Shown here one piece after another: positions 26,501 through 34,632 of a stretch of 46,678 nucleotides of DNA (position 1 is its first letter; the number at the start of each line of letters is the position of its first letter). This stretch comes from Fictibacillus sp. BK138. Its GTDB lineage: Bacteria; Bacillota; Bacilli; Bacillales; Fictibacillaceae. The notes under the pieces were generated by a model. The model was not told where the DNA came from, made no database searches, and saw only the letters and a list, made by a program, of their open reading frames with translations. Location of the stretch: the NCBI RefSeq assembly GCF_004216955.1, contig NZ_SGXL01000005.1:13550-60227 (forward strand), read 5' to 3'. Made by a program: the position numbers and the translations under genes.

Positions 26501-26660
26501 CAAAAACAAAGCCTCCATGTCGAGACATGGAGGCGTGAGTATCTAAAAGTCATAAGTAACATACTAATGAGCTTATCGATGCTTCACCTCGGCAGGAAAG
26601 TTTTAAGCCAAGTTGGCTCCTGCTGTCTACGGCATTCATCTGATGCATTTGTGTTTAACA
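26501..26660 (-). promoter_or_regulatory. L10 leader RNA with attenuator
   Basis: The 5' part (about 26555-26660) carries the pattern of the L10 leader family: GACAGCAGGAGCC and UUCCUGCCGAGGUG segments that pair around an internal loop. The 3' part is a ten-pair hairpin (26511-26534, GCCTCCATGT with ACATGGAGGC) followed by a T-run at 26501-26510. Binding of the L10-L12 complex would favour termination before rplJ. The assignment is by recognition of the family, not by a covariance search. Confidence 0.85.
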
Positions 26661-26666
26661 GTATAT

Positions 26667-26695
26667 AATATAACGGGTCAAAACCCGTTTGTCAA
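26667..26695 (-). promoter_or_regulatory. rplJL promoter with a palindromic spacer
   Basis: On the minus strand, a perfect TTGACA (26690-26695) placed immediately after the rplA stop codon, a 17-base spacer and TATATT (26667-26672). The spacer holds the perfect inverted repeat ACGGGT-TTTG-ACCCGT (26673-26688). Confidence 0.8.
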
Positions 26696-27397
26696 CTATC
26701 GTTTTACAGAGAAAGAAGTTGGATTAACTTTGATCCCAGGTCCCATAGTAGAAGAGATAGCTACATTCTTCATGTAAGTTCCCTTTGCAGCTGCAGGCTT
26801 AACTTTTAACAATGTTTCGATGATTGTTGAAAGGTTTTCTGCAAGCTTATCAGCTTCGAAAGATACTTTACCGATTGGAACGTGTACGTTACCCGTTTTA
26901 TCAACACGGTATTCTACTTTACCAGCTTTGATTTCGTTAACCGCTTTTTCTACTTCAAATGTAACTGTTCCTGTTTTAGGGTTTGGCATTAAGCCTTTAG
27001 GTCCTAGAACACGTCCAAGTTTACCAACTTCAGCCATCATGTCAGGAGTTGCAACGATTACGTCGAACTCGAACCAGCCTTGTTGGATTTTGTTGATGTA
27101 GTCAGAATCTCCAACGTGATCTGCTCCAGCAGCTTCTGCTTCTTTCGCCTTTTCGCCTTTAGCGAAAACTAATACACGTTGTGTTTTACCAGTTCCGTTT
27201 GGAAGCACTACTGCTCCACGAACTTGCTGGTCAGCTTTCTTAGTGTCTACTCCTAAACGAACTGCAACTTCTACAGACTCGTCAAACTTAGCAGGAGCAG
27301 CTTTCTTAACTAGCTCAATAGCCTCTGCAGGCTCATATGCTTTTGTGCGGTCTACTAATTTAGCCGCTTCTTGGTACTTCTTACCTTTGTTTGCCAT
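26696..27397 (-). CDS. rplA: Ribosomal protein uL1
   Basis: L1-stalk protein controlling E-site tRNA release and, in many bacteria, a repressor of its own mRNA. It has 233 residues, with the signature [20 protein letters not shown] near residues 67-86 and [10 protein letters not shown] near 139-148. A 174-base gap from rplK contains two notable RNA structures. Confidence 0.98.
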   Translation of the reverse strand: MANKGKKYQEAAKLVDRTKAYEPAEAIELVKKAAPAKFDESVEVAVRLGVDTKKADQQVRGAVVLPNGTGKTQRVLVFAKGEKAKEAEAAGADHVGDSDYINKIQQGWFEFDVIVATPDMMAEVGKLGRVLGPKGLMPNPKTGTVTFEVEKAVNEIKAGKVEYRVDKTGNVHVPIGKVSFEADKLAENLSTIIETLLKVKPAAAKGTYMKNVAISSTMGPGIKVNPTSFSVKR

Positions 27398-27415
27398 TTG
27401 TTTTGTCCTCCTTAT

Positions 27416-27440
27416 GTGGTTTAGCGGATATTCCTCCCAC
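27416..27440 (-). promoter_or_regulatory. Candidate L1-binding hairpin before rplA
   Basis: RNA strand: outer helix GUGG/CCAC, asymmetric internal loop GA opposite GCUAAA, inner helix GGA/UCC. It lies 19 bases before the rplA ATG, next to the ribosome site. The same architecture occurs before rplK with a different inner helix, which suggests a duplicated protein-binding site. Confidence 0.6.
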
Positions 27441-27490
27441 TTATTGCACTCGAATTTGTCGAGTACAACTCACGCGCTTTGCATGAATAA

Positions 27491-27541
27491 AGGTTGCGAA
27501 CCGTGATTAACGGCAGGATCTCATCCATTTACTCGCAACCT
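27491..27541 (-). ncRNA. Three-way-junction RNA structure between rplK and rplA
   Basis: A closing stem AGGUUGCGA/UCGCAACCU (nine pairs) encloses two further hairpins, GGAU-GAG-AUCC and CCGU-UAAUC-ACGG. It starts 20 bases after the rplK stop. The function is unknown; it may be part of r-protein feedback or a processing signal. A further six-pair hairpin (ACTCGA/TCGAGT, 27448-27464) follows it. Confidence 0.5.
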
Positions 27542-27561
27542 AATATACATCAGGCATGGAA

Positions 27562-27987
27562 TTAGTCTTCGATAACAATTCCCATGCTGCGTGCTGTACC
27601 TTCAACCATACGCATTGCAGCTTCAACGCTAGCAGCGTTTAGGTCAGGCATTTTTGATTCTGCGATTTCGCGAACTTTATCACGCTTTACAGTCGCAACT
27701 TTTTTCTTGTTTGGCTCACCTGAACCTGACTCGATTCCCGCAGCTTTCTTTAAAAGAACAGCAGCCGGAGGAGTTTTAGTGATGAATGTAAATGAACGGT
27801 CTTCGAAAACCGTGATTTCAACCGGAATGATTAAACCAGCTTGATCAGCAGTACGAGCGTTGAATTCTTTACAGAATCCCATGATGTTTACCCCAGCTTG
27901 TCCTAGTGCAGGTCCAACTGGCGGTGCCGGGTTTGCTTTACCAGCAGGGATTTGCAATTTCACCATTTTAATAACCTTTTTAGCCAC
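27562..27987 (-). CDS. rplK: Ribosomal protein uL11
   Basis: Base of the GTPase-associated region, needed for the stringent response via RelA. The start GTG 27985-27987 gives 141 residues, (M)[15 protein letters not shown], with TTAAGGAGGTG upstream. The open frame runs 18 codons further back but through the leader hairpin. The proline-rich [19 protein letters not shown] is the thiostrepton-site helix. Confidence 0.97.
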   Translation of the reverse strand: MAKKVIKMVKLQIPAGKANPAPPVGPALGQAGVNIMGFCKEFNARTADQAGLIIPVEITVFEDRSFTFITKTPPAAVLLKKAAGIESGSGEPNKKKVATVKRDKVREIAESKMPDLNAASVEAAMRMVEGTARSMGIVIED

Positions 27988-28013
27988 GCGACACACCTCC
28001 TTAAGTCCGTGAT

Positions 28014-28041
28014 GTGGTATTATGGGCCGAAACCCTCCCAC
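28014..28041 (-). promoter_or_regulatory. Candidate L1-binding hairpin before rplK
   Basis: RNA strand: GUGG/CCAC outer helix, GA opposite AUAAUA internal loop, GGGU-UUCG-GCCC inner helix with a tetraloop. It sits 26 bases before the GTG start. It shares the outer helix and internal loop with the site before rplA. Confidence 0.65.
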
Positions 28042-28105
28042 TCAAAAATACGCTTCCCCTCCTAAAAGAGAAGAAGCAGTTGATTAGAAATATCAAACAT
28101 AAAAA

Positions 28106-28134
28106 ATTCTATCACCTTTTTAAAGTGATTACAA
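28106..28134 (-). promoter_or_regulatory. rplKA promoter
   Basis: On the minus strand, TTGTAA (28129-28134), a 17-base spacer and TAGAAT (28106-28111). It lies 20 bases after the nusG stop and gives an mRNA leader of about 110 bases. The spacer is an imperfect inverted repeat (TCACTTT/AAGGTGA). Confidence 0.7.
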
Positions 28135-28154
28135 GTCTTTTTCCATTATTGCTG

Positions 28155-28691
28155 TTAACTTAACTTGCTGACTTGGTTAAACTCGAGTTCAACAGGTGTT
28201 TCACGGCCGAACATGTTAACGTGAACCTTCAGCTTGCGTTTTGTTGCATCGATCTCTTCAATCGTTCCAACAAAGTCAGCAAAAGGACCTTCTTTCACTT
28301 TTACAGATTCCTTAATTTCGAAATCCACTTCAACGCGCGGCGCTTCCATACCCATACCTTTAAGAATATGTTCTACTTCCTCAGGCAATAGCGCCGTTGG
28401 TTTTGAACCCGCACCAGCAGAACCGACAAATCCAGTTACACCCGGTGTATTACGTACAACGTACCAAGAATCATCTGTCATGATCATTTCTGTCAGTACA
28501 TAACCAGGGAAAACTTTTTTCATGCTTGTTTTTGTCTTGCCGTTCTTTGTTTCGGTCTCTTCTTCTACAGGTACAAGTACACGGAAAATTTTATCTGTCA
28601 TCCCCATAGATTCTAAACGTTTTTCCAAGTTTGCTTTTACCTTGTTTTCATAACCTGAATAGGTATGAACTACGTACCAATTTTTTTCCAT
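28155..28691 (-). CDS. nusG: Transcription elongation/antitermination factor NusG
   Basis: Binds RNA polymerase and, in Bacillus, promotes sequence-specific pausing. It has 178 residues: an NGN domain ([20 protein letters not shown] at the start; GYVLTEM near residues 63-69) and a C-terminal KOW domain ([20 protein letters not shown], about 131-150). It is followed by the rplKA promoter. Confidence 0.98.
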   Translation of the reverse strand: MEKNWYVVHTYSGYENKVKANLEKRLESMGMTDKIFRVLVPVEEETETKNGKTKTSMKKVFPGYVLTEMIMTDDSWYVVRNTPGVTGFVGSAGAGSKPTALLPEEVEHILKGMGMEAPRVEVDFEIKESVKVKEGPFADFVGTIEEIDATKRKLKVHVNMFGRETPVELEFNQVSKLS

Positions 28692-28767
28692 ACGATGGGA
28701 CCCGTGTCCTTTCCCTCCTAAAATGGATAATACTCTAGCATTCTATCCAAAAGAAGATGTATCTAAT

Positions 28768-28974
28768 CTACCCTAAAATAAGCTCTACGATTTGTGAAAT
28801 CCCTAGATCCACAACCCAGAAGAACAAAGCCATAATTACAACAGTTGACAGTACAATCCCCGTGTAGCGAAACAGTTCTTTTCGCTTAGGCCAGCTTACG
28901 CGCTTCATTTCCTTATTAACATCAGAAAGAAACTTTGCTGGTGATTTTTTTGTCTTTTCTGCAACATCCGCCAT
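28768..28974 (-). CDS. secE: Protein translocase subunit SecE
   Basis: Small membrane clamp of SecY. The preferred start ATG 28972-28974 gives 68 residues (MADVAEKTKKSPAKFLSDVN). It has the SecE amphipathic motif EMKRVSWPKRKEL and one C-terminal transmembrane segment of about 20 residues. ATG 28978-28980 (adding MK) lies only about 4 bases after the GGGGG site and is the alternative. Confidence 0.93.
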   Translation of the reverse strand: MADVAEKTKKSPAKFLSDVNKEMKRVSWPKRKELFRYTGIVLSTVVIMALFFWVVDLGISQIVELILG

Positions 28975-29031
28975 CTTCATAAACCCCCATGCCTTTAATT
29001 CATTCAAACATTTATAAAAAAGCTTGCTCGC

Positions 29032-29181
29032 TTACTTCGTTTCCTGGTGAATGGTATGAGCGTTGCAGTAGCTGCAAAACTTCTTAACCTCGACTCGTTC
29101 AGGATTGTTTTGCTGGTTCTTCATCGTTGTATAATTCCGTTTTGAGCATTGTTTACAGGCTAAAAATACTTTTTTTCTCAT
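29032..29181 (-). CDS. rpmG: Ribosomal protein bL33, zinc-binding form
   Basis: A 49-residue 50S protein with two CxxC pairs (C9/C12 and C36/C39), the zinc-dependent form. The start ATG 29179-29181 ([19 protein letters not shown]) is preceded by AAAGGTG. It is the first gene of the rpmG-secE-nusG unit, as in B. subtilis. Confidence 0.96.
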   Translation of the reverse strand: MRKKVFLACKQCSKRNYTTMKNQQNNPERVEVKKFCSYCNAHTIHQETK

Positions 29182-29242
29182 GCTAAATAAACACCTTTCG
29201 TGCGACAAACCCACTCATCCACGTTACAATGTTACTTTTAAA

Positions 29243-29271
29243 ACATTAACATAGGGGTATAAGCTTGTCAA
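29243..29271 (-). promoter_or_regulatory. rpmG-secE-nusG promoter
   Basis: On the minus strand, a perfect TTGACA (29266-29271), a 17-base spacer and TAATGT (29243-29248). It lies 62 bases upstream of the rpmG start. Confidence 0.7.
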
Positions 29272-29346
29272 TAAAGGGAAAAAGGACTAGAATGAATGAT
29301 TTTGTCTAATCTAGCAGGCTTTGGACTTATCGCATTTTGATCATGC

Positions 29347-29507
29347 TTTTACGGTACGTGTTTTTTTATTTATTACACGTTCACGCAGAAATAGGGAAGT
29401 TCCACGCGATACACTATCACTTTCACGCAAAACTCCTGCCGTTTCACGCAGAATGAGCTTCGTTCCACGCATGATACCTTCACTTTCACCCAATAGCCTT
29501 TAATTCT
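29347..29507. repeat. 21-nt-period array with conserved hairpin head (copy 1)
   Basis: The head (29347-29381) contains ACGGTACGTGTT, a T-rich spacer and TTACACGTT; ACGTGT and ACACGT form a stem. It is followed by six units whose core TTTCACGCA starts (C of CACGC) at 29382, 29403, 29424, 29445, 29466 and 29487, exactly 21 bases apart; the last core has decayed to CACCC. Both strands stay open across it because 21 is a multiple of three; the minus strand reads as repeated L-R-E/G-T heptads. I treat it as non-coding. It fills most of the gap between the sigH terminator and the rpmG promoter. Confidence 0.85.
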
Positions 29508-29563
29508 GTATATAACTTCATTTAAAATCGAACATCTTTCTGCTCAATTGAGCCCAAATACAC

Positions 29564-29587
29564 AAAAAAGCAGGGATAGACCCTGCT
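29564..29587 (-). terminator. Rho-independent terminator after sigH
   Basis: The stem AGCAGGG/CCCTGCT (seven pairs, five-base loop) is followed on the minus strand by TTTTTT, 2 bases after the sigH stop. It also separates sigH from the repeat array. Confidence 0.9.
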
Positions 29588-29589
29588 TT

Positions 29590-30240
29590 TTAAGAAGTTA
29601 TTTCCCTTAGTTCTAGATACCGCTCTAATTTACGCTTCACTCTCTGAAGTGCGTTATCAATTGATTTCACATGTCTGTCAAGATCCACTGAGATTTCTTG
29701 ATAGGATCTTCCGTCAAGGTACAGCATAAGAACCTTGCGTTCGAGGTCACTTAAGATTTCTCCCATCTTCACTTCGATATCATCAAATTCTTCCTGATTG
29801 ATGATGAGTTCTTCCGGGTCAGTGACTTTTGTACCGCAAATAACATCCATTAGTGTACGATCGGACTCTTCATCATAGATGGGCTTGTCCAATGATACAT
29901 ATGAATTCAACGGAATATGCTTTTGTCTTGTTGCTGTTTTGATAGCAGTGATCATTTGCCTCGTAATACAGAGTTCGGCAAAAGCTTTAAAGGATGACAG
30001 CTTGTCCTCTTTAAAATCACGAATTGCTTTATAAAGCCCAATCATACCTTCTTGAATGATATCTTCACGGTCTGCACCGATTAAAAAGTATGACCTCGCC
30101 TTAGCACGAACGAAGTTTTTATATTTATTGATTAAATATTCTAACGCTGCACTGTCTCCCTCATGAACCAGTTCCACAAGGCTTTCATCTTCCATTAGCT
30201 CGTAATCGCTTACTGACAGTTCCTTGAGATCTATGTTCAC
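29590..30240 (-). CDS. sigH: RNA polymerase sigma-H factor (stationary phase / early sporulation)
   Basis: Alternative sigma factor of the sigma-70 family for entry into sporulation and competence in Bacillus. The start GTG 30238-30240 follows a GGGGGG site at the right distance, giving 216 residues; the open frame upstream of it has no ribosome site. The sigma-2 region ADREDIIQEGMIGLYKAIRDF and the sigma-4 helix-turn-helix DGRSYQEISVDLDRHVKSID are intact. It has its own promoter and terminator. Confidence 0.97.
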   Translation of the reverse strand: MNIDLKELSVSDYELMEDESLVELVHEGDSAALEYLINKYKNFVRAKARSYFLIGADREDIIQEGMIGLYKAIRDFKEDKLSSFKAFAELCITRQMITAIKTATRQKHIPLNSYVSLDKPIYDEESDRTLMDVICGTKVTDPEELIINQEEFDDIEVKMGEILSDLERKVLMLYLDGRSYQEISVDLDRHVKSIDNALQRVKRKLERYLELREITS

Positions 30241-30284
30241 GACAAATCCCCCCGACCAGGTTTTTACCGGCAAAATATAGCAAT

Positions 30285-30314
30285 ATTATACTTCATAGTT
30301 CACAAAAGCGTCAA
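30285..30314 (-). promoter_or_regulatory. sigH promoter
   Basis: On the minus strand, TTGACG (30309-30314), an 18-base spacer and a perfect TATAAT (30285-30290), in the 80-base gap after rae1. In B. subtilis sigH is repressed by AbrB; the AT-rich flank would allow that, but no specific site is recognisable. Confidence 0.8.
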
Positions 30315-30320
30315 CATTCC

Positions 30321-30839
30321 TTATTTTTGCCCTCTTCTCCATCTTTCAAATATTTCGGCAATTTCATCCGAAAGATGTATAGAGGAAGAGCTTTGTCGGC
30401 GTTTTCTCTCGCCTACGGAGACATGAATCTGTTTTTGGATCTCATCCATTTCGTTCTTTAACTCTCGGGCAGATTTCCTTAATGCACCTTTGCCAAATAT
30501 CTGCCATTGTTCTGTAGAATCTGATGTCGCAACATATATACGGGTTTCTATCGATTTCAATTCCCCTACCAGCCGTTCAATCCGCTCATCGGCTGTTTCG
30601 TTCTCACGTGTGAAAATAACATCTACCCGGTAATTTTTTGTCTTTTTTTCAGTACCCGGGGAGAGATGGGCATCAAATACAACGATTACTTGATACCCTG
30701 TCGAGCCCTGGTACTCTGCCATATATTCAATCAGCAGATCTCTTGCTTTTGCAAAATCGGAAGTTTTTAAGCCCCGGAGTTCGGGCCACGCGCCAATGAT
30801 GTTGTACCCGTCAACAATCAAATAATGGCGTGTTCTCAT
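30321..30839 (-). CDS. rae1: Ribosome-associated endoribonuclease Rae1 (NYN domain, YacP)
   Basis: In B. subtilis this protein cleaves certain mRNAs in the ribosomal A-site. It has 172 residues in a PIN-like NYN fold: the N-terminal strand and acidic motif LIVDGYNIIGAWPEL (about 7-21), VVFDAH near residues 52-57, and STSD-like ATSDS near residues 104-108. The ATG overlaps the rlmB stop by 4 bases. Confidence 0.93.
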   Translation of the reverse strand: MRTRHYLIVDGYNIIGAWPELRGLKTSDFAKARDLLIEYMAEYQGSTGYQVIVVFDAHLSPGTEKKTKNYRVDVIFTRENETADERIERLVGELKSIETRIYVATSDSTEQWQIFGKGALRKSARELKNEMDEIQKQIHVSVGERKRRQSSSSIHLSDEIAEIFERWRRGQK

Positions 30840-31600
30840 TTTTTCAATTCTAGTGGATTTCGGCCGCGGTATACCTCGTACATTAAAAGACTGGCAGCGA
30901 CCGATGCATTGAGTGATGTTACCTTGCCCTTCATTGGCAGCCGGACTAGAAAATCACATGTTTCTGAAACGAGTCTTCCCATCCCTTTTCCTTCACTTCC
31001 GATTACAAGACCTAAAGGCATGTCCCATTTCGCCTGGCGGTAATCATCTGTACCTTTCATATCTGCTCCCGCAAACCACATGCCTCTTTCCTTCAGGTCC
31101 TTCATCGTCTGCACAAGGTTTGTTACACGTACAACAGGGATGTATTCAATTGCACCTGTTGATGCCTTTGCAACTGTTGCAGTTAATCCTACAGATCGTC
31201 TTTTCGGAATAATGATTCCATGTGCTCCAACAGCATCAGCGGTACGCATGATCGATCCTAGGTTATGCGGATCTTCAAGCTCGTCTAATAAAATAAAGAA
31301 AGGCTCTTCACCGCGTTCCTCAGCTAGTTTAAACAAATCATCGATATCAGCATATGTGTATGCTGCTACACCAGCGACAACGCCTTGGTGATTTCCTCCC
31401 CCGCTAAGGGAATCGAGTTTTTGTTTCGGGACATATTGAACGAGTACATTTTGCTTTTTAGCCATTGAAACAATCGTGCTAACCGGTCCTTTCTGCGAAC
31501 CCTCACCTACAAAAATTTTATTAATATCTCGGCCGGAGCGCAGTACCTCCATCACCGGATTTCTGCCTATAATCAGTTCTTGCTCTTTTTCTTCACTCAT
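30836..31600 (-). CDS. rlmB: 23S rRNA 2'-O-methyltransferase, TrmH/RlmB family
   Basis: SPOUT enzyme expected to methylate G2251 (E. coli numbering) in the P-loop of 23S rRNA. The start ATG 31598-31600 (MSEEKEQELIIGRNP) gives 254 residues, with GGGGGAAGG upstream. An N-terminal L30e-like substrate domain precedes the trefoil-knot motifs DELEDPHNLGSIMRTADA (about 105-122), VIGSEGKGM and LNASVAASLLMYE. Confidence 0.95.
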   Translation of the reverse strand: MSEEKEQELIIGRNPVMEVLRSGRDINKIFVGEGSQKGPVSTIVSMAKKQNVLVQYVPKQKLDSLSGGGNHQGVVAGVAAYTYADIDDLFKLAEERGEEPFFILLDELEDPHNLGSIMRTADAVGAHGIIIPKRRSVGLTATVAKASTGAIEYIPVVRVTNLVQTMKDLKERGMWFAGADMKGTDDYRQAKWDMPLGLVIGSEGKGMGRLVSETCDFLVRLPMKGKVTSLNASVAASLLMYEVYRGRNPLELKK

Positions 31601-31617
31601 CTTCAGCCTTCCCCCTC

Positions 31618-32016
31618 TCAATCTTGTTTGTCTGGTAAAACAGTTTTCATTAATGCTTTGAGCCGCTCATGCTCGTTCAGCAAATATAAATAGCCGATAA
31701 TCGCCTCAAAGCTCGTTGCATGCCTGTATGTCTGTACATCCGTATTTTTCGGAACCGTCCCTTGATTAGCGTTGCGCCCTCGTTTGATGACTGCAACTTC
31801 CTCTTCCGTAAAAAAGTTTTCTTCTAGCAAGTGAACGACCATGCCTGCCTGAGCTTTGGCAGATACATACTTTGTTGCAGATACATGAAGCTTATTCGGT
31901 TTGACCTGTCCGTTGCGTATTAGATGCTCACGTACGAATTGCTCCATTACTGCATCACCCATATAGGCAAGCGTGGTCCCATTCAGTTGTTTGATGTCTG
32001 CATCAGATAGTTTCAT
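31618..32016 (-). CDS. mrnC: Mini-ribonuclease 3
   Basis: RNase III-type enzyme without a dsRNA-binding domain, which matures the ends of 23S rRNA in B. subtilis. It has 132 residues, with the catalytic-domain motif [17 protein letters not shown] (about 16-32) and a C-terminal EAIIGYLYL. Its ATG directly abuts the cysS stop (TAGATG). Confidence 0.95.
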   Translation of the reverse strand: MKLSDADIKQLNGTTLAYMGDAVMEQFVREHLIRNGQVKPNKLHVSATKYVSAKAQAGMVVHLLEENFFTEEEVAVIKRGRNANQGTVPKNTDVQTYRHATSFEAIIGYLYLLNEHERLKALMKTVLPDKQD

Positions 32017-33420
32017 CTACTTATCTCTTTTCCACCGGACACCTTGTGCGGTATCTTCCAGAATGATGTTCTGCTCTTTTAGCAGATCGCGAATTTCGTC
32101 GGCACGAGAGAAGTTCTTGTCTTTGCGCGCCTGATTTCTTTCTTCAATTAGTGCTTCGATCTGTTCGTCTAAAAGCTCTTCTTCTTTTTGAAGCGTCAGT
32201 CCTAATACTCCTGCAAGCTCATCGAACAAATGGATGAAATCAGTAATGACAGATTTTGAAGTGTTCTTTTCCTGCAAGTACACGTTCGCTTCTTTTGAAA
32301 AATCGAACAGGATGGAAATCGCGTTAGCCGTATTAAAATCATCATCCATATCTGTGATAAACTTGGCTCTTGTGTCTTCGATCACTTTTGCCCATTTTTC
32401 GTTTTCTTCAGCCAAATCAGCTGTAACAGTCAGACGGTGTTTCAAGTTTTCATAAGCTGTTCTGATTCGGTTCAAGCTCGTTTCCGCCACTTCCAGTAGT
32501 TCCTGGCTGAAGTTGATCGGGTTGCGGTAGTGAACAGCCAGCATGAAGAACCGGATAACTTGTGGATCCTGTTCTCTGACAAGGTCATGAACTAGCACGA
32601 AATTGCCGAGTGACTTGGACATTTTTTCATTATCTATATTAATATACCCATTATGCATCCAATACTTAGCCATCGGAGCTTCATTCAATGCCTCGGATTG
32701 TGCAATCTCATTTTCATGATGCGGGAATGCAAGGTCCTGTCCGCCTCCATGTATATCGATGGAATCACCAAGATATTTCTTAGCCATAGCCGAGCACTCA
32801 ATATGCCAACCCGGGCGTCCTTTGCCCCAAGGACTCTCCCAATAGATCTCCCCTTCTTTCGCTGCTTTCCAAAGCGCGAAATCAAGCGGGTCTTCTTTTT
32901 TCTCTCCGACTTCAATTCTTGCGCCTGATTTCAAGTCATCGATAGATTGATGGGAAAGCTTGCCGTAGCCGTCAAAAGAACGTGTTTTAAAATAAACATC
33001 CCCTGCTGCCTCGTATGCAAATCCTTTTTTAATCAGATTCTCGATAAAGTCAATAATCTCAGGCATCGTTTCTGTTACACGCGGATGTGCATCTGCTTTT
33101 TGAACTCCAAGCGCGCACGTATCTTCGTGATAAGCATTTATGAATTTTTCAGCGATCGTCGGGACATCGCTGCCCATTTCGTTAGCTGCTTTAATCAGCT
33201 TGTCATCAACATCCGTAAAGTTGGAGATAAATTGAACATCATATCCTCTGTATTCCAGATATCTTCTGACGGTATCAAAAACGATAGCCGGACGCGCATT
33301 GCCGATGTGAATGTAATTGTATACAGTAGGTCCGCAAACATACATCTTTACTTTGCCTTCTTCTAAAGGTACGAACAGTTCTTTTTGGCGCGTCATCGTG
33401 TTAAAAATTTTAATGCTCAT
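32017..33420 (-). CDS. cysS: Cysteinyl-tRNA synthetase
   Basis: Class I synthetase of 467 residues charging tRNA-Cys. It has the zinc ligand C29 in [10 protein letters not shown], the HIGN form of HIGH near residues 37-40, GWHIECSAM and [12 protein letters not shown] for the remaining zinc ligands, and KMSKSLGN near residue 266. Its ATG shares a base with the cysE stop (TAATG). It is controlled by the Cys T-box upstream of cysE. Confidence 0.98.
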   Translation of the reverse strand: MSIKIFNTMTRQKELFVPLEEGKVKMYVCGPTVYNYIHIGNARPAIVFDTVRRYLEYRGYDVQFISNFTDVDDKLIKAANEMGSDVPTIAEKFINAYHEDTCALGVQKADAHPRVTETMPEIIDFIENLIKKGFAYEAAGDVYFKTRSFDGYGKLSHQSIDDLKSGARIEVGEKKEDPLDFALWKAAKEGEIYWESPWGKGRPGWHIECSAMAKKYLGDSIDIHGGGQDLAFPHHENEIAQSEALNEAPMAKYWMHNGYINIDNEKMSKSLGNFVLVHDLVREQDPQVIRFFMLAVHYRNPINFSQELLEVAETSLNRIRTAYENLKHRLTVTADLAEENEKWAKVIEDTRAKFITDMDDDFNTANAISILFDFSKEANVYLQEKNTSKSVITDFIHLFDELAGVLGLTLQKEEELLDEQIEALIEERNQARKDKNFSRADEIRDLLKEQNIILEDTAQGVRWKRDK

Positions 33421-34067
33421 TAAGATTCACTCCCTCTTTTCATTCTTTCCAATTCTTCACATAACTTTTTCATTTCGAGCTGCATTTCTCTGAACTTATC
33501 AGCTACCGGATCTGGCAGGTCTCGGTGATCTAGTTCACATCCCACTTTGATCCCGTCTTTAATGACGACTTTTCCTGGTATACCGACTACAGTTGCGTTT
33601 GGCGGTACGTTTTGTAAAACAACTGAACCCGCTCCAACCTTTGAATTTTTCCCAATGGTAATATTCCCTAAGACCTTTGCTCCTGTGGCAACAAGAACAT
33701 GATCTTCAAGTGTCGGATGCCGTTTTCCTTTTTCCTTTCCGGTCCCGCCGAGTGTAACACCTTGATAGATGGTTACATCATTGCCGATGATACACGTCTC
33801 ACCGATTACGACTCCCATACCGTGATCAATAAAGAATCTTCTTCCGATTTGTGCTCCAGGATGGATTTCAATACCAGTGAAAAATCGGCTGATCTGAGAG
33901 ATCACACGGGCTAAAAACAGCAGTCTGCGCTTAAATAATTTGTGTGCCAGTCTATGTGCCCAGACGGCATGCAGCCCTGAGTATGTTAAGATCACTTCCA
34001 ACGAACTTCTTGCGGCTGGATCTTTTTCAAATACAACACGAATGTCTTCTTTTATGGCTGAAAACAT
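33420..34067 (-). CDS. cysE: Serine O-acetyltransferase
   Basis: Makes O-acetylserine for cysteine synthesis. The start ATG 34065-34067 ([20 protein letters not shown]) gives 215 residues, with AAGGAGG 9 bases upstream. A helical N-terminal part is followed by a left-handed beta-helix of hexapeptide repeats (about residues 65-165: [30 protein letters not shown]). The length is that of the short Bacillus type. Confidence 0.97.
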   Translation of the reverse strand: MFSAIKEDIRVVFEKDPAARSSLEVILTYSGLHAVWAHRLAHKLFKRRLLFLARVISQISRFFTGIEIHPGAQIGRRFFIDHGMGVVIGETCIIGNDVTIYQGVTLGGTGKEKGKRHPTLEDHVLVATGAKVLGNITIGKNSKVGAGSVVLQNVPPNATVVGIPGKVVIKDGIKVGCELDHRDLPDPVADKFREMQLEMKKLCEELERMKRGSES

Positions 34068-34127
34068 GCTTCTCAACCTCCTTGCAAAAAAATTTAAACC
34101 TTTTTAGTAAACTATGTTGCTCTTGTA

Positions 34128-34262
34128 AGTGGTTGATTTCCGCTCCAGGTACTCGCTTTCCGCGGGGCGGGCGGTGAGCCTCCTGGCGCTTTGCGCCCTC
34201 AGGAGTCTCACCTGTCCCACTCGTCCCGCAGGAGTCTCGCACCTTGCGCTCCAATCAACTGC
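34128..34262. repeat. Dispersed palindromic repeat element of the Bacillaceae, inside the cysES leader
   Basis: A GC-rich island of about 135 bp, with ends of the form GTTGATT inverted to each other (34132-34139 and 34252-34259). Its core (34173-34212) is a near-perfect hairpin: GGTGAG-C-CTCCTG, GCGC-TTT-GCGC, CAGGAG-T-CTCACC. I recall close relatives of this sequence scattered between genes in many Bacillus genomes, which is memory rather than a search. No open reading frame of note. It lies between the T-box terminator and the cysE ribosome site. Confidence 0.75.
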
Positions 34263-34310
34263 TCCGAAGTTTTATGAAAGCTGACCAGCTGCACTTTTTA
34301 GAAAAAATCT

Positions 34311-34570
34311 AAAAATAAAAAACGCCCCTGTGCCGAATGACACAGAGACGCTGAATTAGACGCGGTTCCACTCTGTTTAACAGGTACATTTAATAAACTT
34401 CACTACCTGTTCCCTTGATCTCCGTAACGGGGAGCTGCCGCCTATGCCTACTTCTGTTTCAGCACGGGACTCCGAGGGGCACTTCAGCAGGCATTTCTCA
34501 TAAACCACTTTCAGCCGGTGATGGTTCTCTCTAATATGAAAAGGCGCCAGCCTACTTTCCTCATCTGCGT
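34311..34570 (-). promoter_or_regulatory. T-box riboswitch, tRNA-Cys specific, controlling cysE-cysS
   Basis: The T-box sequence AGAGUGGAACCGCG is at 34361-34375 and the AG-rich stem I start AGAGAGAACC is near 34532. The likely specifier is UGC (Cys) at 34491-34493 within GAGAAAUGCC. The terminator stem CGUCUCUGUG/CACAGGGGCG is at 34323-34350, followed by a T-run to 34311. Uncharged tRNA-Cys would stabilise the antiterminator and turn on cysteine synthesis and tRNA-Cys charging. A TATAAT-like -10 at 34603-34608 precedes it, without a clear -35. Confidence 0.92.
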
Positions 34571-34632
34571 TTTAGTCTTTAAAAATAAGTTTCTTTTACT
34601 ATATTATAATCTTTGCAAAATGTGTACTTTTA

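Noticed and set aside
34027-34254. 75-codon minus-strand frame through the cysE leader repeat
   Set aside because: It overlaps the cysE start and the palindromic repeat; the peptide is the translation of the dispersed element.
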